Shown: positions 49,801 to 63,122 of the stretch, piece by piece
Numbering within the stretch: position 1 is the stretch's first letter
Layout: every line of letters starts with the position of its first letter
NCBI RefSeq assembly: GCF_000189635.1
Contig: NW_002475926.1
Coordinates: 451,886 to 515,885, forward strand
DNA: 64,000 nucleotides
Origin: Tetrahymena thermophila SB210
Taxonomy: Eukaryota; Ciliophora; Oligohymenophorea; Hymenostomatida; Tetrahymenidae
Reading direction: 5' to 3'
Made by a program: the position numbers and the translations under genes
Notes under the pieces: generated by a model
Seen by the model: the letters and a program-made list of their open reading frames with translations, nothing else
Databases searched by the model: none
Told to the model about the DNA's origin: nothing

Positions 49801-50448
49801 AAAAATATAATGAAAAGCATATGCTTAAGTTTGGTGATATCATAGATTTGAAGATTCTTGATGCTCTCGAGCCCACAAAACAAGTAAAATTTAGATATAT
49901 TTAAGCTTAGAGTTTCATGTAAATATATTTAATTAGGTATTGGAAATGAGAGAAAAGTTTAAAGAAGAAGAAAAAACTTCAATATTAAGAGTTGAGAAAG
50001 CCAAGTAAATGCTTTAAGAAAAAAAGAATGTTCTTCTTTAGGCTAAGAAGGAAAACACTAGTATAATAACTAGTATCACAAAGCTTGGATAGGACTTGAT
50101 GAAACTTTCCAAAAAGTTAGATTCAACTAATAAACAGCTTTTCGTATTTACAAATATTTATTTAATCCTAATTAACTAAGATCATTTTAAATACTATTAA
50201 CAGAAAGAAGATAACGAAGATAAAAAGAACAAACAAGATTTAGAAAAGGAAAGATAAAATTATAAAGATCTTGTTAGATTCCTTTCAAAAGAAATAGAAG
50301 ACCTTAAAACAGAAATAGGTTTATTCAAAAGAAAAGGTATTTTATTTATTTTTAAGGTTATTAACAAAAATAATTACTTTAATTTATTATTATAAAAGGT
50401 GGACATATTTATACAATGGTTACTTCTAATAAAAAGAATTTTAATTGA
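43857..50448 (+). CDS. CFAP44: Cilia- and flagella-associated protein 44 (WD repeats plus coiled coil)
   Basis: Nineteen exons, 1840 aa (human about 1850): 43857-44362, 44481-44785, 44839-45245, 45304-45459, 45515-46147, 46204-46456, 46511-46938, 46999-47286, 47337-47664, 47712-47944, 48003-48293, 48350-48579, 48631-49077, 49133-49277, 49338-49529, 49593-49883, 49937-50143, 50204-50336, 50399-50448. Introns are 47-118 nt. The Gln/Glu-rich leader (about 165 aa) precedes the WD region, with family hallmarks [46 protein letters not shown] and [15 protein letters not shown]. From about residue 1000 on it is coiled coil, ending [17 protein letters not shown]44 with CFAP43 tethers the heads of inner dynein arm I1/f to the doublet microtubule and is needed for normal ciliary beating. 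Intron 17 (50144-50203) is 60 nt without TGA, so its retention would stay in frame. Confidence 0.93.
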
Positions 50449-53080
50449 GCTAATTATTAAAATAATTTATATTCTAATTGCATGCACAAATATATTTACT
50501 TACTTATTTTACTTTTTTGTAATTAAGAATAAATTTGATTATTAAGTTTATGCTCTAAAATTATTTTTAATAGTTATATTTTATATGTACTTACTTGTCC
50601 AATACAATATTATTTTTTAAGAAATTTTGTATAATAGTCTAAAATTTAAGTGGATCTTAGCTTTTTTGTTTCCATTAATAATATATTAAGCAAATTTAAT
50701 CAACTTTTTAAATAAAATTATTATCATTAACTAATTCTTCTAATTGTTTTTAAAGGTAAAAAAGCATCTGGTGAGAAGAAAATATTTTCAGATTGTTGAA
50801 AATGAATTATTATTGCAATAATAAGTAATGATTAAGCTTAAATCAAATTAATTCACGAAATTAAAACTAAAATATGAATATAAAGCATATATATTTTAAT
50901 ATGATATTATAAAATAATACTTTTAGAAGGTATTTACTTCATATTATAAATAAATCCCATTGATTATAATTCATTTAATAGTTGTTATTGTGACTTATTA
51001 ATTACTATCTTATGTGCTTATAATAAGCTGGTAGAAATAATTTTAAAGTCATTTAATCTTCTTTATTTTTTTTTGTTACTATTTCTATAGGATTTAAGTT
51101 ATTGCTAGAGAAATTCCTACCACTATTTAAACTATTCATGTTTTAAAATCTTCCATTTTACATTTTATTTAGAGATTGAAATTATTATATTATTTTCTTT
51201 ATTAATATCTAAAAAAGTACTCTTCTGTTTGCTCTTTAAAAAATAATCTGATCAATTTTATTAAGTATCACAATTAAGCGAAATTTTGATTTATAAAAAA
51301 CATATAAATCCAAATCTTAAAATAAATCAATTTTTATATTTAAAGCGCTTTTATTTGGTTAAATGAAGAGTTTTTATTCATTTTCAGTTTATTATTTATA
51401 AAGTAGTATTTCAAAGAAATGAATTTGTAATAAAATACTAATTTAGTAGAATAAGATTTATTTGTAAAAAATAAAACAATCTAATAAAAGTTAAAAAATT
51501 TTATTTTAAAATACAAAAATTAAAATGGTTTAAAAAATTATATTATTTATTTAAATTTTAAATTTTAATAAAGAGTTTAAGGATACTTAAATTGATTTTA
51601 GAATAAAAAAGATTTTAATTATCATTTTAAGGAACAGGTATTTAGTAATAAGTGAGAGAAATTGTCAAAAATATTTTTATATATTTAAATAAATTAATGA
51701 AAAGCTTTCAAAATAAAATTTTTATGTTTTTTTTTTATATGGCTGAAAAAAATTATTCTGGTTTTTTTCTAAAAAAGCCATAAAATCATTCAAAAAAATT
51801 CCTATCTATTTTGCTATAAAAATCATACTTAAAATGATTAATTAACTCTTCAATAACTTATGATTAGTGTTAAAAATAGCGAATGCGTATTTTGATCTAA
51901 AAAATTAATTATTCTTAGTGTAATTCGCAAATAAAAATTTTAATTTTTTTTGAAAAATTTATTAGTAAACTAATTCTTTTTCTTCAAATATAAGAATAAT
52001 AGTTTAGAGACAATTTAGATTAAAAACTTTTATTTTAAGTTAATATTAAAAATTATTTTTAATACGAAATCATCAATTAAAAAAATTCATATAGATTAAT
52101 TTATTAAATATTTCAGCAAACATTCACTAAAAATTCACGAATCTTTAATATAGTTAAAGAAAAACTATCTTTGAAGAAAATAAAAGTAATTGGAAAAATT
52201 AAGCATAAATTCTTTAAGAAAATCATCAAATTTATTTAAAAAGAAATTGCTTTCTTTATTCTTAATTGGATTTAAATTTGTTTAGGCTTAAAATAAAAAT
52301 AATTTTTAAATTCTTTCGAAAGCTAATAGTTTATTGAATAAAATCTATCATAAACATTGATTTTATAAAAAACATATTATTTAACAGTTTTTAATTGCAA
52401 TATTTTAATATTTTATTGCTAGACTATATATTATTATTATTTTGAAATGGATAAAATTGATGTTTTTTAATTATATATTAATGGTTATCACCTTACTTTT
52501 TTTTCCTTTTTAAGTAAAAATAAATTAAAACAATAAAAATATTTTGCTTTTTAACTCACTTCTTTTCGTTACTAAAAAAATTTAAAATTTTCTTTTTTAT
52601 AAGCAATTTTTTACATTATTTATACATACACGCGTTTTCCAATAAAATTTAATTTTTCGTATTTGGAAAATTTATTCAGTAATAAATAAATTTAAATTCA
52701 TAAAAATCACTCCATCAATCTATCAATTTATTTAATTTTTTTCTAAAATTTGTAAAGCAAAATAAGTATATTTTAATTAGTTCAAAAATAATTATATTAA
52801 ATTAAGATTAACCTTTTAAAAAATTAACATCTTTATCAATTATATTAAGTAAAAACATAACTTTTGTATTAAAAAATAAATTTTCAATCTGATGCAGAAT
52901 TAGTTAAAAAATTTCTTTTCATTCACTAATCTTATTGAATACAAATAGAAACATAAAAATACTAAAATTTGTAATCAATAGATGCTAAATGTACCATTTC
53001 AACTCTTATATTATAAAATGTAAAAGTTAAAAAATATAATCTCTTTTTTCTTCATTAGTATCATAATAACACTTTTATTT
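50449..53080. other. 2.6-kb AT-rich intergenic region
   Basis: Between CFAP44 and the first DOMON gene, whose 3' ends face each other. No gene recognised. The right end (from about 52640) belongs to the DOMON duplication unit. Confidence 0.5.
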
Positions 53081-54330
53081 TCAGACGAAAATCATCAACA
53101 TAAAGAACAAAGTTAGATAAGAGTATTAGATTAATAAAGATGAAACGTTAGGGTCGTTTTAAGCGCTTGCTGAGAGAGTGAATTTCCAAGAGTTTTAAGA
53201 TGTATGCTATTTCCAAGTAAAATCTTTAAAGATAGCAAATGCTAAATTCTAAGATGTCTCTGCTTATATAATTTAATCACAATTGGGTTCGTTAGTGTTT
53301 AATGGTCTACTAAATTTAATATTCCAATTTCCTGTGGATGAGTCATAAGTAGATGTTGGATCTACAGTTAAGTTATTAACACATCCTTTGTTTACATCTA
53401 AATCTACCACATTTTAGCTATCAATATTAGTTCTATCTTCACCAACTACTTATGTTCCATCCCATTTAAATGCAGCGACATCTATACCGTCCATTCCTCT
53501 ACCTCCAAATCCAAGAGCTACATATCCTTTGTTGGACCCAGTAAGGGTGAAAGAAATTTTAGGAGAAGTAATTGAGTAATTCAGAACAAAACCATTTGAT
53601 AATGATATTTTATTTGTAACTTGAGCTAATGTACAAGCTGCTAATAAGGAAAATAAAATTATTAATTTCATTTTTTATTTCGAATTTTTTATTTTTTTCA
53701 AACAAAAAAAGTTTATAAATAATATAAAAAGTTAGTTAGTTATTTAAAGAATAATATTCGTTCTGGAAAATCTCTACTGTCTAACTTTTCTTTCCAGTAA
53801 ATAATTGAAGCAAATTTTTTCATTTTCTTTCAATTTTCTATCAAGATATAATTACAATTGAAGAACTTAAATCTGGATAAAAAACAAACAAAATCTTATT
53901 AAATTTTACATGTTTATTAGATTGAATATTTAATCAGTAATTGAAAAGCCCTTATATTTTTATTTTCAACTAATGTTTAATACAAATTCTTAAATTTTAC
54001 ATTTTATAGATCAGAAAAATTTCTAAAATTTTGAAGAAAAATATCCTTCAAATATTTTGTTTTTCTTCTTTCAAAAATGTTGGAAGGAAGTAAACAGATT
54101 TTTAGATAAATTACTAATTATTCAATTATTTTGATCAATTATTCTATAAAATTCTATATCAATTTTCTCAAATTATTAATTCATAAAAGTTTAAATATTT
54201 ATAAATTTAATTATTTTTATTATTTTAATATATCCCTCAAGTTAAATATTTATTTCATAATATTTTTAACTTATTTTTATTACATTTTAAATTTTAAGTT
54301 TAATTATAAAAATTTATAGAATGTATTAGA
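52640..54330. repeat. Tandem duplication unit, copy 1 (contains DOMON gene)
   Basis: Similarity to the block at about 54470-56040 extends beyond the gene on both sides: left flank AATTTATTCAGTAATAAA and AAATTCATAAAAATCACT; right flank TTTAAAGAATAA, TCTCTACTGTCTAA, and TTAACTTATTTTTATTACAT near the end. Edges are approximate. Confidence 0.7.
53081..53671 (-). CDS. Secreted DOMON-domain protein (copy 1)
   Basis: Single exon, 196 aa, ATG at 53671, TGA at 53081. Signal peptide at residues 1-16 (MKLIILFSLLAACTLA). The body is one DOMON-type beta sandwich: SLSNGFVLNYSI, then GSNKGYVALGFGG, MDGIDVAAFKWDG, VVGEDRTNIDSQN, NWNIKFSRPLNT, and NLAFAIFKDFTW. DOMON domains bind haem or sugars in other proteins; ligand residues cannot be judged here. 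The last about 16 residues are hydrophobic (YSYLTLFFMLMIFV) and directly precede the stop, which suggests a GPI-attachment signal rather than a true transmembrane tail. Two cysteines (GCVNN and PNCDQ) could form a disulphide. It is a tandem twin of the gene at 54820-55410, with the same length. Confidence 0.85.
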
Positions 54331-54819
54331 TATTGGCAACGCATTATCAGTGGAATAAAAAAATTCCTTGACCTGTTTTACGTATGATAATAAGTTTAAA
54401 TTTGACAAAAATGGTTACAATTCTAAAGGGTTCGCATTCCTAATATCCTTTATATCACACTTATTGAAATAAAAAAGTTAATTTTAAATTTGAGTAAATT
54501 TATTCAGTAATAAACTAATATAAATTCATAAAAATCACTATCAATCTATTGATTTATTCTGATGGTTATAAAATAAAATAAGAATATATTAAATAATTCA
54601 AAAATAGTTATTTTGAATTAAAATGAACTTTTAAAAAAATAAGATCTTAGTGAATTATATGAATTAAAAAATTTATTTTCATACAGTAATCAAAATTAAA
54701 TAAAACTAGAATCATAACATTTTAAACAGGATTAAAATGTAATAAATAGATACTCAATGTTAAACTTAAAAAATATAATTTCTCTATTTTTATTCATAAC
54801 AATTGTAATTCTTTTATTT
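53672..54819. other. AT-rich spacer between the DOMON copies
   Basis: Holds the promoter side of copy 1 and the 3' side of copy 2. An open stretch at 54131-54319 is low-complexity Phe/Tyr/Ile/Asn sequence and not credible as a gene. Confidence 0.5.
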
Positions 54820-56040
54820 TCAGACAAAAATCATCAAAATAAATAACAAAGCTAGATAGGAGTATTAGATTAATAATGATGAAAGATTAGGATCCTATTA
54901 AGAACTTGCTGAGAGAGTGAATTTCCAATAGCTTTAAGATGTATGCTATTACCAAGTAAAGTCTTTAAAGAGAGCAAAAGCTAAATTTTAAGCTGTCTCT
55001 GCTTATATAATTTAATCACAATTTGGTTCGTTTGTGTTTAATGGTCTACTAAATTTAATATTCCAATTTCCTGTTGATGAATCATAAGTAGATGTTGGAT
55101 CTACAGTTAAGTTATTAATACATCCTTTGTTTACATCTAAATCTACTACATTTTTTCCATCGAGATTAGTTCTATCTTCACCAACTACTTAAGTTCCATC
55201 CCATTTAAATGCAGCAACATCTATATAGCCCATTCCGCTACCACCAAATCCAAGAGCTACATATCCTTTGTTGGACCCAGTAAGGGTAAAAGAAATTTTA
55301 GGAGAAGCAATTTAGTAACTCAGAACAAAGCCATTTGATAATGATATTTTATTAGTAACTTGAGCTAATACACTAGCTGCTAATAACAAAGATAAAAATA
55401 TTAATTTCATTTTTATTTTTACAGTTTATTTTTTACTTTTTAAAGAAAAATAATTTATAAATAATAAAAAGTTGGTTATTTAAAGAATAACATTTGCTCT
55501 GGAAATTCTCTACTGTCTAAATTTTTTAAGTAAACTTACTAATAAGCTTAAATTTTAAAATTTATTTTCATTTTCTTTCAATCTTCCATCAAGATATAAT
55601 CAGAATAGAAGAAATCTGGATAAAATCAAACAAAATATCAAGAAATTTTATTCATTGAATTTTCCATCAATAATCTAATACATTTACTTATTAATTTATT
55701 TTCAAAGTAATGTTAAAAATAAATACGCAAATCTTACATTTAAATATCAGAGAATTTTCTAAACTTTTTAAGAAAAATATATTTAAGATATTATCTCTCA
55801 AAAATTCTGGAAGTAAATTAAATTCTTATAAATTACTAATTCTACAATTATTCTATTGAAGTCCATTTAAATTTTCTTAATTATTAATTCAAAAAATAAT
55901 TTTATAACACCTATATTATTTTATTTATAACTTTAACATAACCCTCAAAATATTTATTTCATGATATTCTTAACTTATTTTTATTACATTCTAATTTTTA
56001 AATTTAATAAAAAAATGTAAAGAGATGTAAATAGTATTAG
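54470..56040. repeat. Tandem duplication unit, copy 2 (contains DOMON gene)
   Basis: Second copy of the unit at about 52640-54330, same orientation, slightly shorter through small deletions in the spacers. Edges are approximate. Confidence 0.7.
54820..55410 (-). CDS. Secreted DOMON-domain protein (copy 2)
   Basis: Single exon, 196 aa, ATG at 55410, TGA at 54820. Same length and architecture as copy 1: signal peptide MKLIFLSLLLAASVLA, DOMON body with GSNKGYVALGFGG, VVGEDRTNLDGKN, NWNIKFSRPLNTNEPN, and a hydrophobic tail YSYLALLFILMIFV suited to GPI anchoring. About nine in ten residues agree by eye. Most substitutions are conservative and no stop or frameshift is present in either copy, so both appear functional. 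Differences cluster in the tail, the signal peptide, and one loop (RGMDGID against SGMGYID). The ligand is unknown. Confidence 0.85.
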
Positions 56041-57651
56041 AGCAGAGCTATAACTCTATTACAAAAATCAAAATATTTTTAAAAATATTTGTAGAGAGAT
56101 TCTTTTTGGTTAAATTCGGAGAAAATATTATTCATAGAAAATAAATTTACTACTGTAAAACTTTTAGCCTTGCGCTCAGTAGTCCAAAAAAAGAGCCATT
56201 GTATGAAACATGTAAATGATAAATTTATAGTATTTATAAAATATTTATTTGGTTCAAATTAGAAAGAAATATAGGTAGCTTTTAAATTTATATTAAATTG
56301 TAATTAACAAAATGTAAGTTTTAATGAAATTTTGTGTAGCTTTTAAAAAAGGTGAAAATATATATCATCTAATTAATCAAAAAATTTATATTTTTCAATA
56401 AACAAAATATTTATTTTAAAATTAAATTCTTCAAAAGCTAAATTTATAATAATTATAGAAAGCTAATAATTTAATTAATTGTTTATAAACATTATCAAAA
56501 ATTAATTGTTAATAATATATTATTTTATAAATTTACTGAATTCGTTAAAAATAAACAACAAGAAAAATTTACTTTTTTTTTTGTCTAACATAAAGTGAAT
56601 TGATAATTTAAGATAAGTCTTATCTTATTTAAAAAAGTAGATTTAATTTTTTTCAGTTTTTTTTAATTTTACTGTAGAAAAAATAAATAAATAAAATGTT
56701 ATTTTTAATGAAAAGTCTGTTATTTAAGTTAAAATAAATTATCTAAAGTAAATTTAATATTATTGAGTAAATAATTAACTATTTTAAAATATTTTTTAAA
56801 ATAAAATATAGAGTTTATATATTCAAAATAAATATTAGCTTTAGACAGATTTTAAAACTTTTCTAATTTCAAATTTATTATTATATTCTAAATCAGATAA
56901 TCTAAAAAAGTTATAAATATGGTAATTATTTGTTAGATACTTTATTCATTATTAATCGCATTTTTAAAGGTAATCAAAATAAATACATTTTTATGAAAAT
57001 TTAAGTAAAAAAAAATTAATTAATTGTTTTTACCATAGATTCAGATATTTTAAATTTAATTAAATATTTACAACATATTTTAAATTGAATATAATAGACA
57101 TCATTCAAGACCAAATGACTCAATCAATTTTGCTTGAATAATAAGCTATAAATTAGCAAAATTATATTTCTTTGAAATAATAAATTAGTTTACAATTGTT
57201 AAAAGCAAATTAATTAAAAATAAAGAGTTTATTAAACCATATTAATAAATTTGTGGAAAATTAAATCTAGTTTTTTTTGTTTGATATCAGCCAACAACTA
57301 TTTACTAATTTTATATTTGGTACAAATTATTGATTTTTCTTTAAAAATTAGTTAAAATTTAATCTAGAAATTGAGGGGTTATTCTTGTTTTACAATTGAA
57401 TTTAACTAATAAATTGATAAAAGCTTATAATCTTATATTTAATTAATGAAGTATTTTGCAATTTATATTTTTGCAAAACAAAAGATTAATTATCCACAAA
57501 ATTTTAGAATTGATTACTTAGATTTTGATAATTGATTTTTTTAATATAAACTAAGAATTAATTCAAACATAATTCAGCTTAGTATTCATACTTAAGTATA
57601 TATCTAAATTATCTAAAAAACTTGTGAAATTCTAACTACAATAATAAATTG
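55411..57651. other. 2.2-kb AT-rich intergenic region
   Basis: The first about 630 nt belong to the DOMON duplication unit. The rest is A/T-rich without recognisable genes. It separates divergent genes and should contain both promoters. Confidence 0.5.
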
Positions 57652-60265
57652 ATGATAAGCAGCTTTAATCCAATATCTTAAAATGTAGATAACACCATGC
57701 TTAATGGTAAATTGATTGCAAAATAAATTAGTATTAAGTAAAAAGTTAATTCGATTAATTAATCTGAAAACACTGAACAAACACACCAAATTGCTTCATA
57801 AAATATCCAAAAATGTGAAACAAATACTTTTGAAAAGTAGGATGGTTAAAGCTAAAAGTAAGTATAAAAGAAAAAATTTGAAAATAATGAAGATAAACTG
57901 TCTTCTATTTAGCAAAAGAATATGCGAATTTTTAATTCCTCGATGAAAATTAAGATCAATGATAATAAACAATAAAATAAACAAGTTGGTAATGATCTAA
58001 ATAAAATGTATGGTAAAAGTGACTTCTTGCAACCAAAGGAAGTAAGATAATAAGGAAATTTATTGTAGGTTTAATAACTAAGCTAAAGTATGGAGATTTC
58101 TGAGAATGCAGATCAAATTATAATGATGAAAAGCCTAAATGAAGAAGACTTTAAGATTAGTGCTTAAAATCCTTAAATTAGAGATAAATCAATTAAGCTA
58201 ATTAGAAGTCAAAGCAAAAGAATCAATTTAGACACTACATAATAACCTGCGGAAGATAGTAACTTAAATTATTTTATTAATAGCGAACTTGCTTCGTCAA
58301 TAGTAATTTCTCCTAAAAAAAGTAAAATTATTCCTTTCCAAAATGATCACTTGTCTAACTAAATGAATAATAACAATTTGAGCTAAAAGATTGACGATTT
58401 TAATATTTCATGGAATTGCTCTTAAAAATAATAAAAAAAGAAAGTATAAAAAAATGTAATTTAAAACAATTCAATAGCGAAGACAAATGCATTTGGAAAT
58501 AGTATGATAAAATAAAATACCAATAACATTAACTTAAATATGAACGAATATGCTGATGATGATGAAGAAGAAGAATAATAAGATATAGTAATGTAGTCAT
58601 TTAATACGTAAAATCATGCATAGAATAAACCGAAAACAATAAATATTTAGTTAAAAGATCTCCGCTTTTTTTAGAAGTCGAAAAATATTATTGTTGTAGA
58701 TCTGCAAAACCCCACAAAATTAGAGCAATTAAAAAAATCAAAAAATATGCAAGAATGGTTTATGAAGAGGAAAAGTTAAGAATTAAATTAGTTTTAAAGT
58801 TATGCAATTTAGAATAATAAGGATATAAATATTGATGATATTAATAAAAAAAATATTTACACTATTGATGAAAAACAAGAAACAGAAGAAATGGTTTGCA
58901 AAATTTGCTTTGAAGGAGAAAATAAAGATGGATAATCAAATAATAAAAAGTCTCCTTTAATTTCTCCTTGCCTTTGTTAAGGTTCTATGAAATACATCCA
59001 TCAAGAATGCTTAAAAGAATGGATAATATCTAAGCTATGCTAAGAATTTAATTCTTATGTATAACTGTAAGCTGATTTGTCTAAAACATAATGCGAAATT
59101 TGCAAGTATAATTACAGGATGGAAATTTAATTAGGAGATAGATTTCTTCCTTCGTAGGCAGTAAAAAAGGGCATGAAGCCACTTTACTTATCTCTTGTAA
59201 CTTTCTTAATCTCATGCATGCTTTTCTATTTAGCTGCTCATTTCACAACTTAGTCGTAAAGCCATTAAATATATTTTTTATTTTCTAAAGTAATTTTTTT
59301 CATGTTTTTAAGTGGAAAAAGTTAAATTAATTTTAAATTGATTAACCCATTTTTAGTTTTTCTTTTGATCAAAAGAATTTGATATTTATTTACATTACAG
59401 ATGAGAGATTACAAATAAATAGAACATGAAAACAAATAAATTTAGCCCAATAATTTGAATTAATAATATTATTAAAGAATTTAATTGCTTTTTACCAAAA
59501 CTGAGAAGAAAACTTACATTTTAAGAAATCATCTCATATATTTTTATTAAAAAATATATCAATAATAAATAATTTGAAATTAAAGATACTTTTTTAATAC
59601 TTAAATATTTGCTTTTTTGATTACAAAGATCTTTTCCAATTTTAGCTTACAATTTCAAGCATAAACGATTTACAATTAGTTAATTTTTTACAAGTAGTAC
59701 AGTTTTTATAAAAGAATTTAAATTCGCTTAAGTAAACTAAATTAATTTTGCTTTTTTAAAAAAAAGTGTTTAAGGAGATACTGATAGTATGGAAACAGGC
59801 TATTCTTTAGGCATAGGAGTCTGTTCAGCAATAGTTGGGTGCATTTTTATATTTATATCTATCATTTGTCTAAGAGAGTGTTTATATGTTAAGAAAATAG
59901 TAAATTGGATAATTTTTAACTCTGAAAGGCAAAAAAAGATAGATTCTATTCAAACTTAAATAATTAATAAAACTTTTAATGGATTTAGATTAAACTAAAT
60001 ATAAACAACTTAATAAGAAAATATGGAAAATTAAGGATAAGTCCTAAACTAATCTAATAATTTAAACTAAATAAATATTGATCAAAGCCAAATAAATAAC
60101 ACAAATAATAAATTTTCTCATTCTTTAGTTATGGAAAATAACCAAAGCTATTAAGAATAAGAATCTTAAAATTTAAGTCCGTCTAGATATTCACCTACTC
60201 AAATTAACAATATAACTAACATCTAAAGATATTAAAATGGTGAAAATTACAATTTACCATATTGA
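57652..60265 (+). CDS. RING-CH (MARCH-type) membrane ubiquitin ligase
   Basis: First ATG after an in-frame TGA is at 57652; the frame stays open to about 59311. The N-terminal about 410 residues are low-complexity Asn/Gln/Lys/Ser. The RING-CH finger lies at residues about 416-484: MVCKICFEGE, SPCLCQGSMKYIHQECLKEW, QCEICKYNY (C4HC3 order). Two membrane segments follow, LYLSLVTFLISCMLFYLAA and, in the second exon, IGVCSAIVGCIFIFISIICL, then a Asn/Gln-rich tail ending NLPY and TGA at 60263. This fits MARCH E3 ligases, which ubiquitinate membrane proteins in endosomes or ER. The junction is uncertain: my model uses 57652-59311 and 59775-60265 (716 aa), but a GTAATT donor at 59290 and an extra small exon inside the 460-nt gap are possible. 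Confidence 0.85.
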
Positions 60266-61124
60266 TTTAATTCAATCTATTATATTAAAATCTAACTTTT
60301 ATAAAACTAAATTCTTTATTTATTTATTAATTAATTAATTACTTTATTAAAAATATTAAAAAATTTAATTCATATTTATTTAATATATAAAAAAGTATAT
60401 AAATCTTTTGTGTTTCCTTGGATTTCTTTTCTAAATAAATAATTCATTTTTAATAATAATCATAAACTTTTTAATTACTTTTACTTTAATATTTTCTAAA
60501 TAAATTATTTACTTTTAAAAAGAGTTTCAATATTTTAAAAAATATAAATTATTTCTTTTACCAAATAAATTACATTAAAAATAGTTTTAAAAAGCAGCAA
60601 TTAAAATGGTTTTTGAATTTCTTCGTAAACAATTAATCAAACTTTATAACTTTTGGTCTTTGATTAAATTATAATTAAATATTTTTCAAATTACATAAAT
60701 AGATTATAATGTATTAATTAAGTTTTACTTTTTTTTACTTGTTAAAAAATAGTAAAAACCATATCATTATTTTTACTTTTTGTAAAAAATATCTCAATTT
60801 AATTTTACAATTATTAAAATTTCTATTTAATTAAAAAAAATACTTTATTTTTTTAAATTTAAAGATTTTGTATTAAAATATTATATTAATATTTTAGTTT
60901 TTAATTCTTATTTTTTAAATTATAAACATTTAATTGAGAAATCAATTGTTATAAACAAACTCAATTAAAATATATTAATTTAGTTTTTTGTACTTTAGAA
61001 TGTGTATTATAAAGAATGACAAACCAATTAACGATAAAAATATTACTTAACTCTAAGCTAATAAAAATAATAATAGTATTTAATCATAGTAATTAACTTA
61101 ATAAGCTGATAAAAAAACAAATTT
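60266..61124. other. AT-rich spacer between convergent genes
   Basis: About 860 nt; nothing recognised. Confidence 0.5.
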
Positions 61125-62450
61125 TCAAGCATTCTAATTTGATATTTGCGATGAATTATTATCATTTTTTTATCCAATGTTTTTTTATGATTCTTATGTT
61201 ATCCTACGACTTCCATCATATTAAGATGAATTTCTATTTGCTTTACTGAATTGAGAAGAATTATACATACCACTTTTACCGTTTGGTGATAGACCTCCAT
61301 TTTACCTCTCATTTTAAGGAGGATATTTAGAAGCAACTTCCTAGTTTGACATTTAAGAGATATTTTCTAATTCTCTTTAGGCATTATAGTGAAAATCTTG
61401 TGATTGCTCGAGTTTTTAAATGAGCTCTAGTTCTTACCTCTCAAGACGTGAAAGCACTAAATCTTTTTAACTCTTAGCCTTTAAGTGCATGTTCTTGCGC
61501 ATCATAGACTCTCTCTAGATGTTATCCATGTGCACATTCCAATATCTCTCTACATTTTGTCTAGATTCGACTTCTAATTTTTTAACTTTATCATGCTTCT
61601 CTCTGTTTTCATTTCTTTATTTGTTACGAATTTCTTCAATTTTCTTTTAGTTTAAATCACGCAATTTTTTTACTTCATTGCGTTCTTCCTTTTTCATTTC
61701 CATCAAAGCATTTCTAATTGCTTCCCTTTCTTCCTCTTACTAGCGTCTCATCTCATAGCTTTTTCTTTAAAGCAACTTGAGATATTCTCCATCGTTTTGT
61801 CTGCTGAAATTTTTCTATTACATTGAGAATAAATAGAAGATATTTAAAAACTCATTTAAATTTTACTTAATAAACTGTAAACACCATAAAAATAAATAAT
61901 TATATAAATAAATAAAATCATATAATAGTTCTTCTTTTTGTAAGCATTAAACTAAAAGAAATAACAAAATTAATTTCATATTCCCAATAAATATAACAGC
62001 TATATTTTAATAAGGATCTGAATAAATTTATCTAACTTTGCTCATATTTAAATCAATCTTCTACTAAAATAAATTCTGATATCAAATTTGTAAAACGTAT
62101 GTGTATGATCTAAAACGTATTATTAAAAATAATTTTACCTATTAATTCATTTCTTGATTTCTGCGTTTCATATCAATAACCTTCTATGTCTTTATTTTGG
62201 TATCTTCTATTTTTTTCTAAGTTTTCTCTTACTCTTTCTTGAGGAGGTTGATACGATTTAGAATTAAATCAATTTATTTTTCTGATTGCTAGCGATTTTT
62301 CTTTGCCATCCACTCACTCATTTCTTTGTGATTGGAAGCATCATCACGAGCATATCTTTGAGAAGGTGAACCTAATTGCTGCTAGTTTGATTCAGGCTTT
62401 TCATAGTTTTAAGATTGATTTTGTCCTTATTATAAACTTCTTAAACTCAT
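61125..62450 (-). CDS. Coiled-coil protein, function unknown
   Basis: Two exons, 62450-62139 and 61814-61125, joined in phase 0 across a 324-nt GT..AG intron; 333 aa. The N-terminal 45 residues are Gln/Ser/Asn-rich. Residues about 50-280 form a long charged helix: QIDLILNRINLLKKEQEKTQ, QEEEREAIRNALMEMKKEER, KKLRDLNQKKIEEIRNKQRN, MMRKNMHLKAKSQKDLVLSR. The C-terminus is Ser/Asn/Gly-rich, and ends NQNA. The pattern suggests a structural cytoskeletal or ciliary protein, but I recognise no named family. The acceptor at 61815 was chosen because the downstream alternative (TTTCAG) would break the frame. Confidence 0.75.
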
Positions 62451-63122
62451 TTTTGATATTTAATTTAAAGCAAATTTTTGATTAATATGTTTTTTGTATT
62501 AATTATTTTGTTTGTTTAATTGATTGATTGATTGATTGAGTTTCTTTTGCTTAACTATTTTTGATAAGGATTAAAGGAATATAATTATAATTCATTGAAA
62601 TTAACAAATATATAATCTGCCTATTTTCAATAATTAGGCTTTTTTATGGAGATATAAAGTAATCATGTTTTATTTAATTATTTTCCTATGCTTTTTGGCA
62701 TTAAATTTCTCATAAGCTCTTATTAATCTAAACATCAGTTTTATTTATTTTAACTTTTTATTTTTTCTAATCTTTCATTCAAAATGTAATAAATTGGATT
62801 AGTTTGGCTATGACTAACATAAGTTGAATTAATTGGATGATTGGTAAATTTGAATTAAATATAGAGTAAATATAATTTAGTGATTACTTAAGTATTTGAA
62901 TTATACATTTTTAGTTTTATTATTAATTAGCTATCAATACCCAATAATTTAATAATATAACCAAAATGTTTACATTTCCAAATTAATTCAATTTGATTTT
63001 TAAAAAATAAAAATTACATTTTAAAAAAGAAATCAATAGAAGAAATTGAGACTATTGATTGTTATTAAAATTTATATCTACTTCTAATTGTAATTTTTAT
63101 TATACAGATATTCTTAACTACG
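62451..63122. other. Intergenic region between divergent genes
   Basis: Contains a (GATT)n microsatellite at about 62517-62539. TTATTATACAG just before the Nudix start could be the 3' end of a 5'-UTR intron. Otherwise AT-rich. Confidence 0.45.
62517..62539. repeat. (GATT)n microsatellite
   Basis: Five tandem TGAT/GATT units upstream of the coiled-coil gene. Confidence 0.7.

Noticed and set aside
54131-54319. 62-codon ORF between the DOMON copies
   Set aside because: Low-complexity Phe/Tyr/Asn/Ile sequence in AT-rich spacer.
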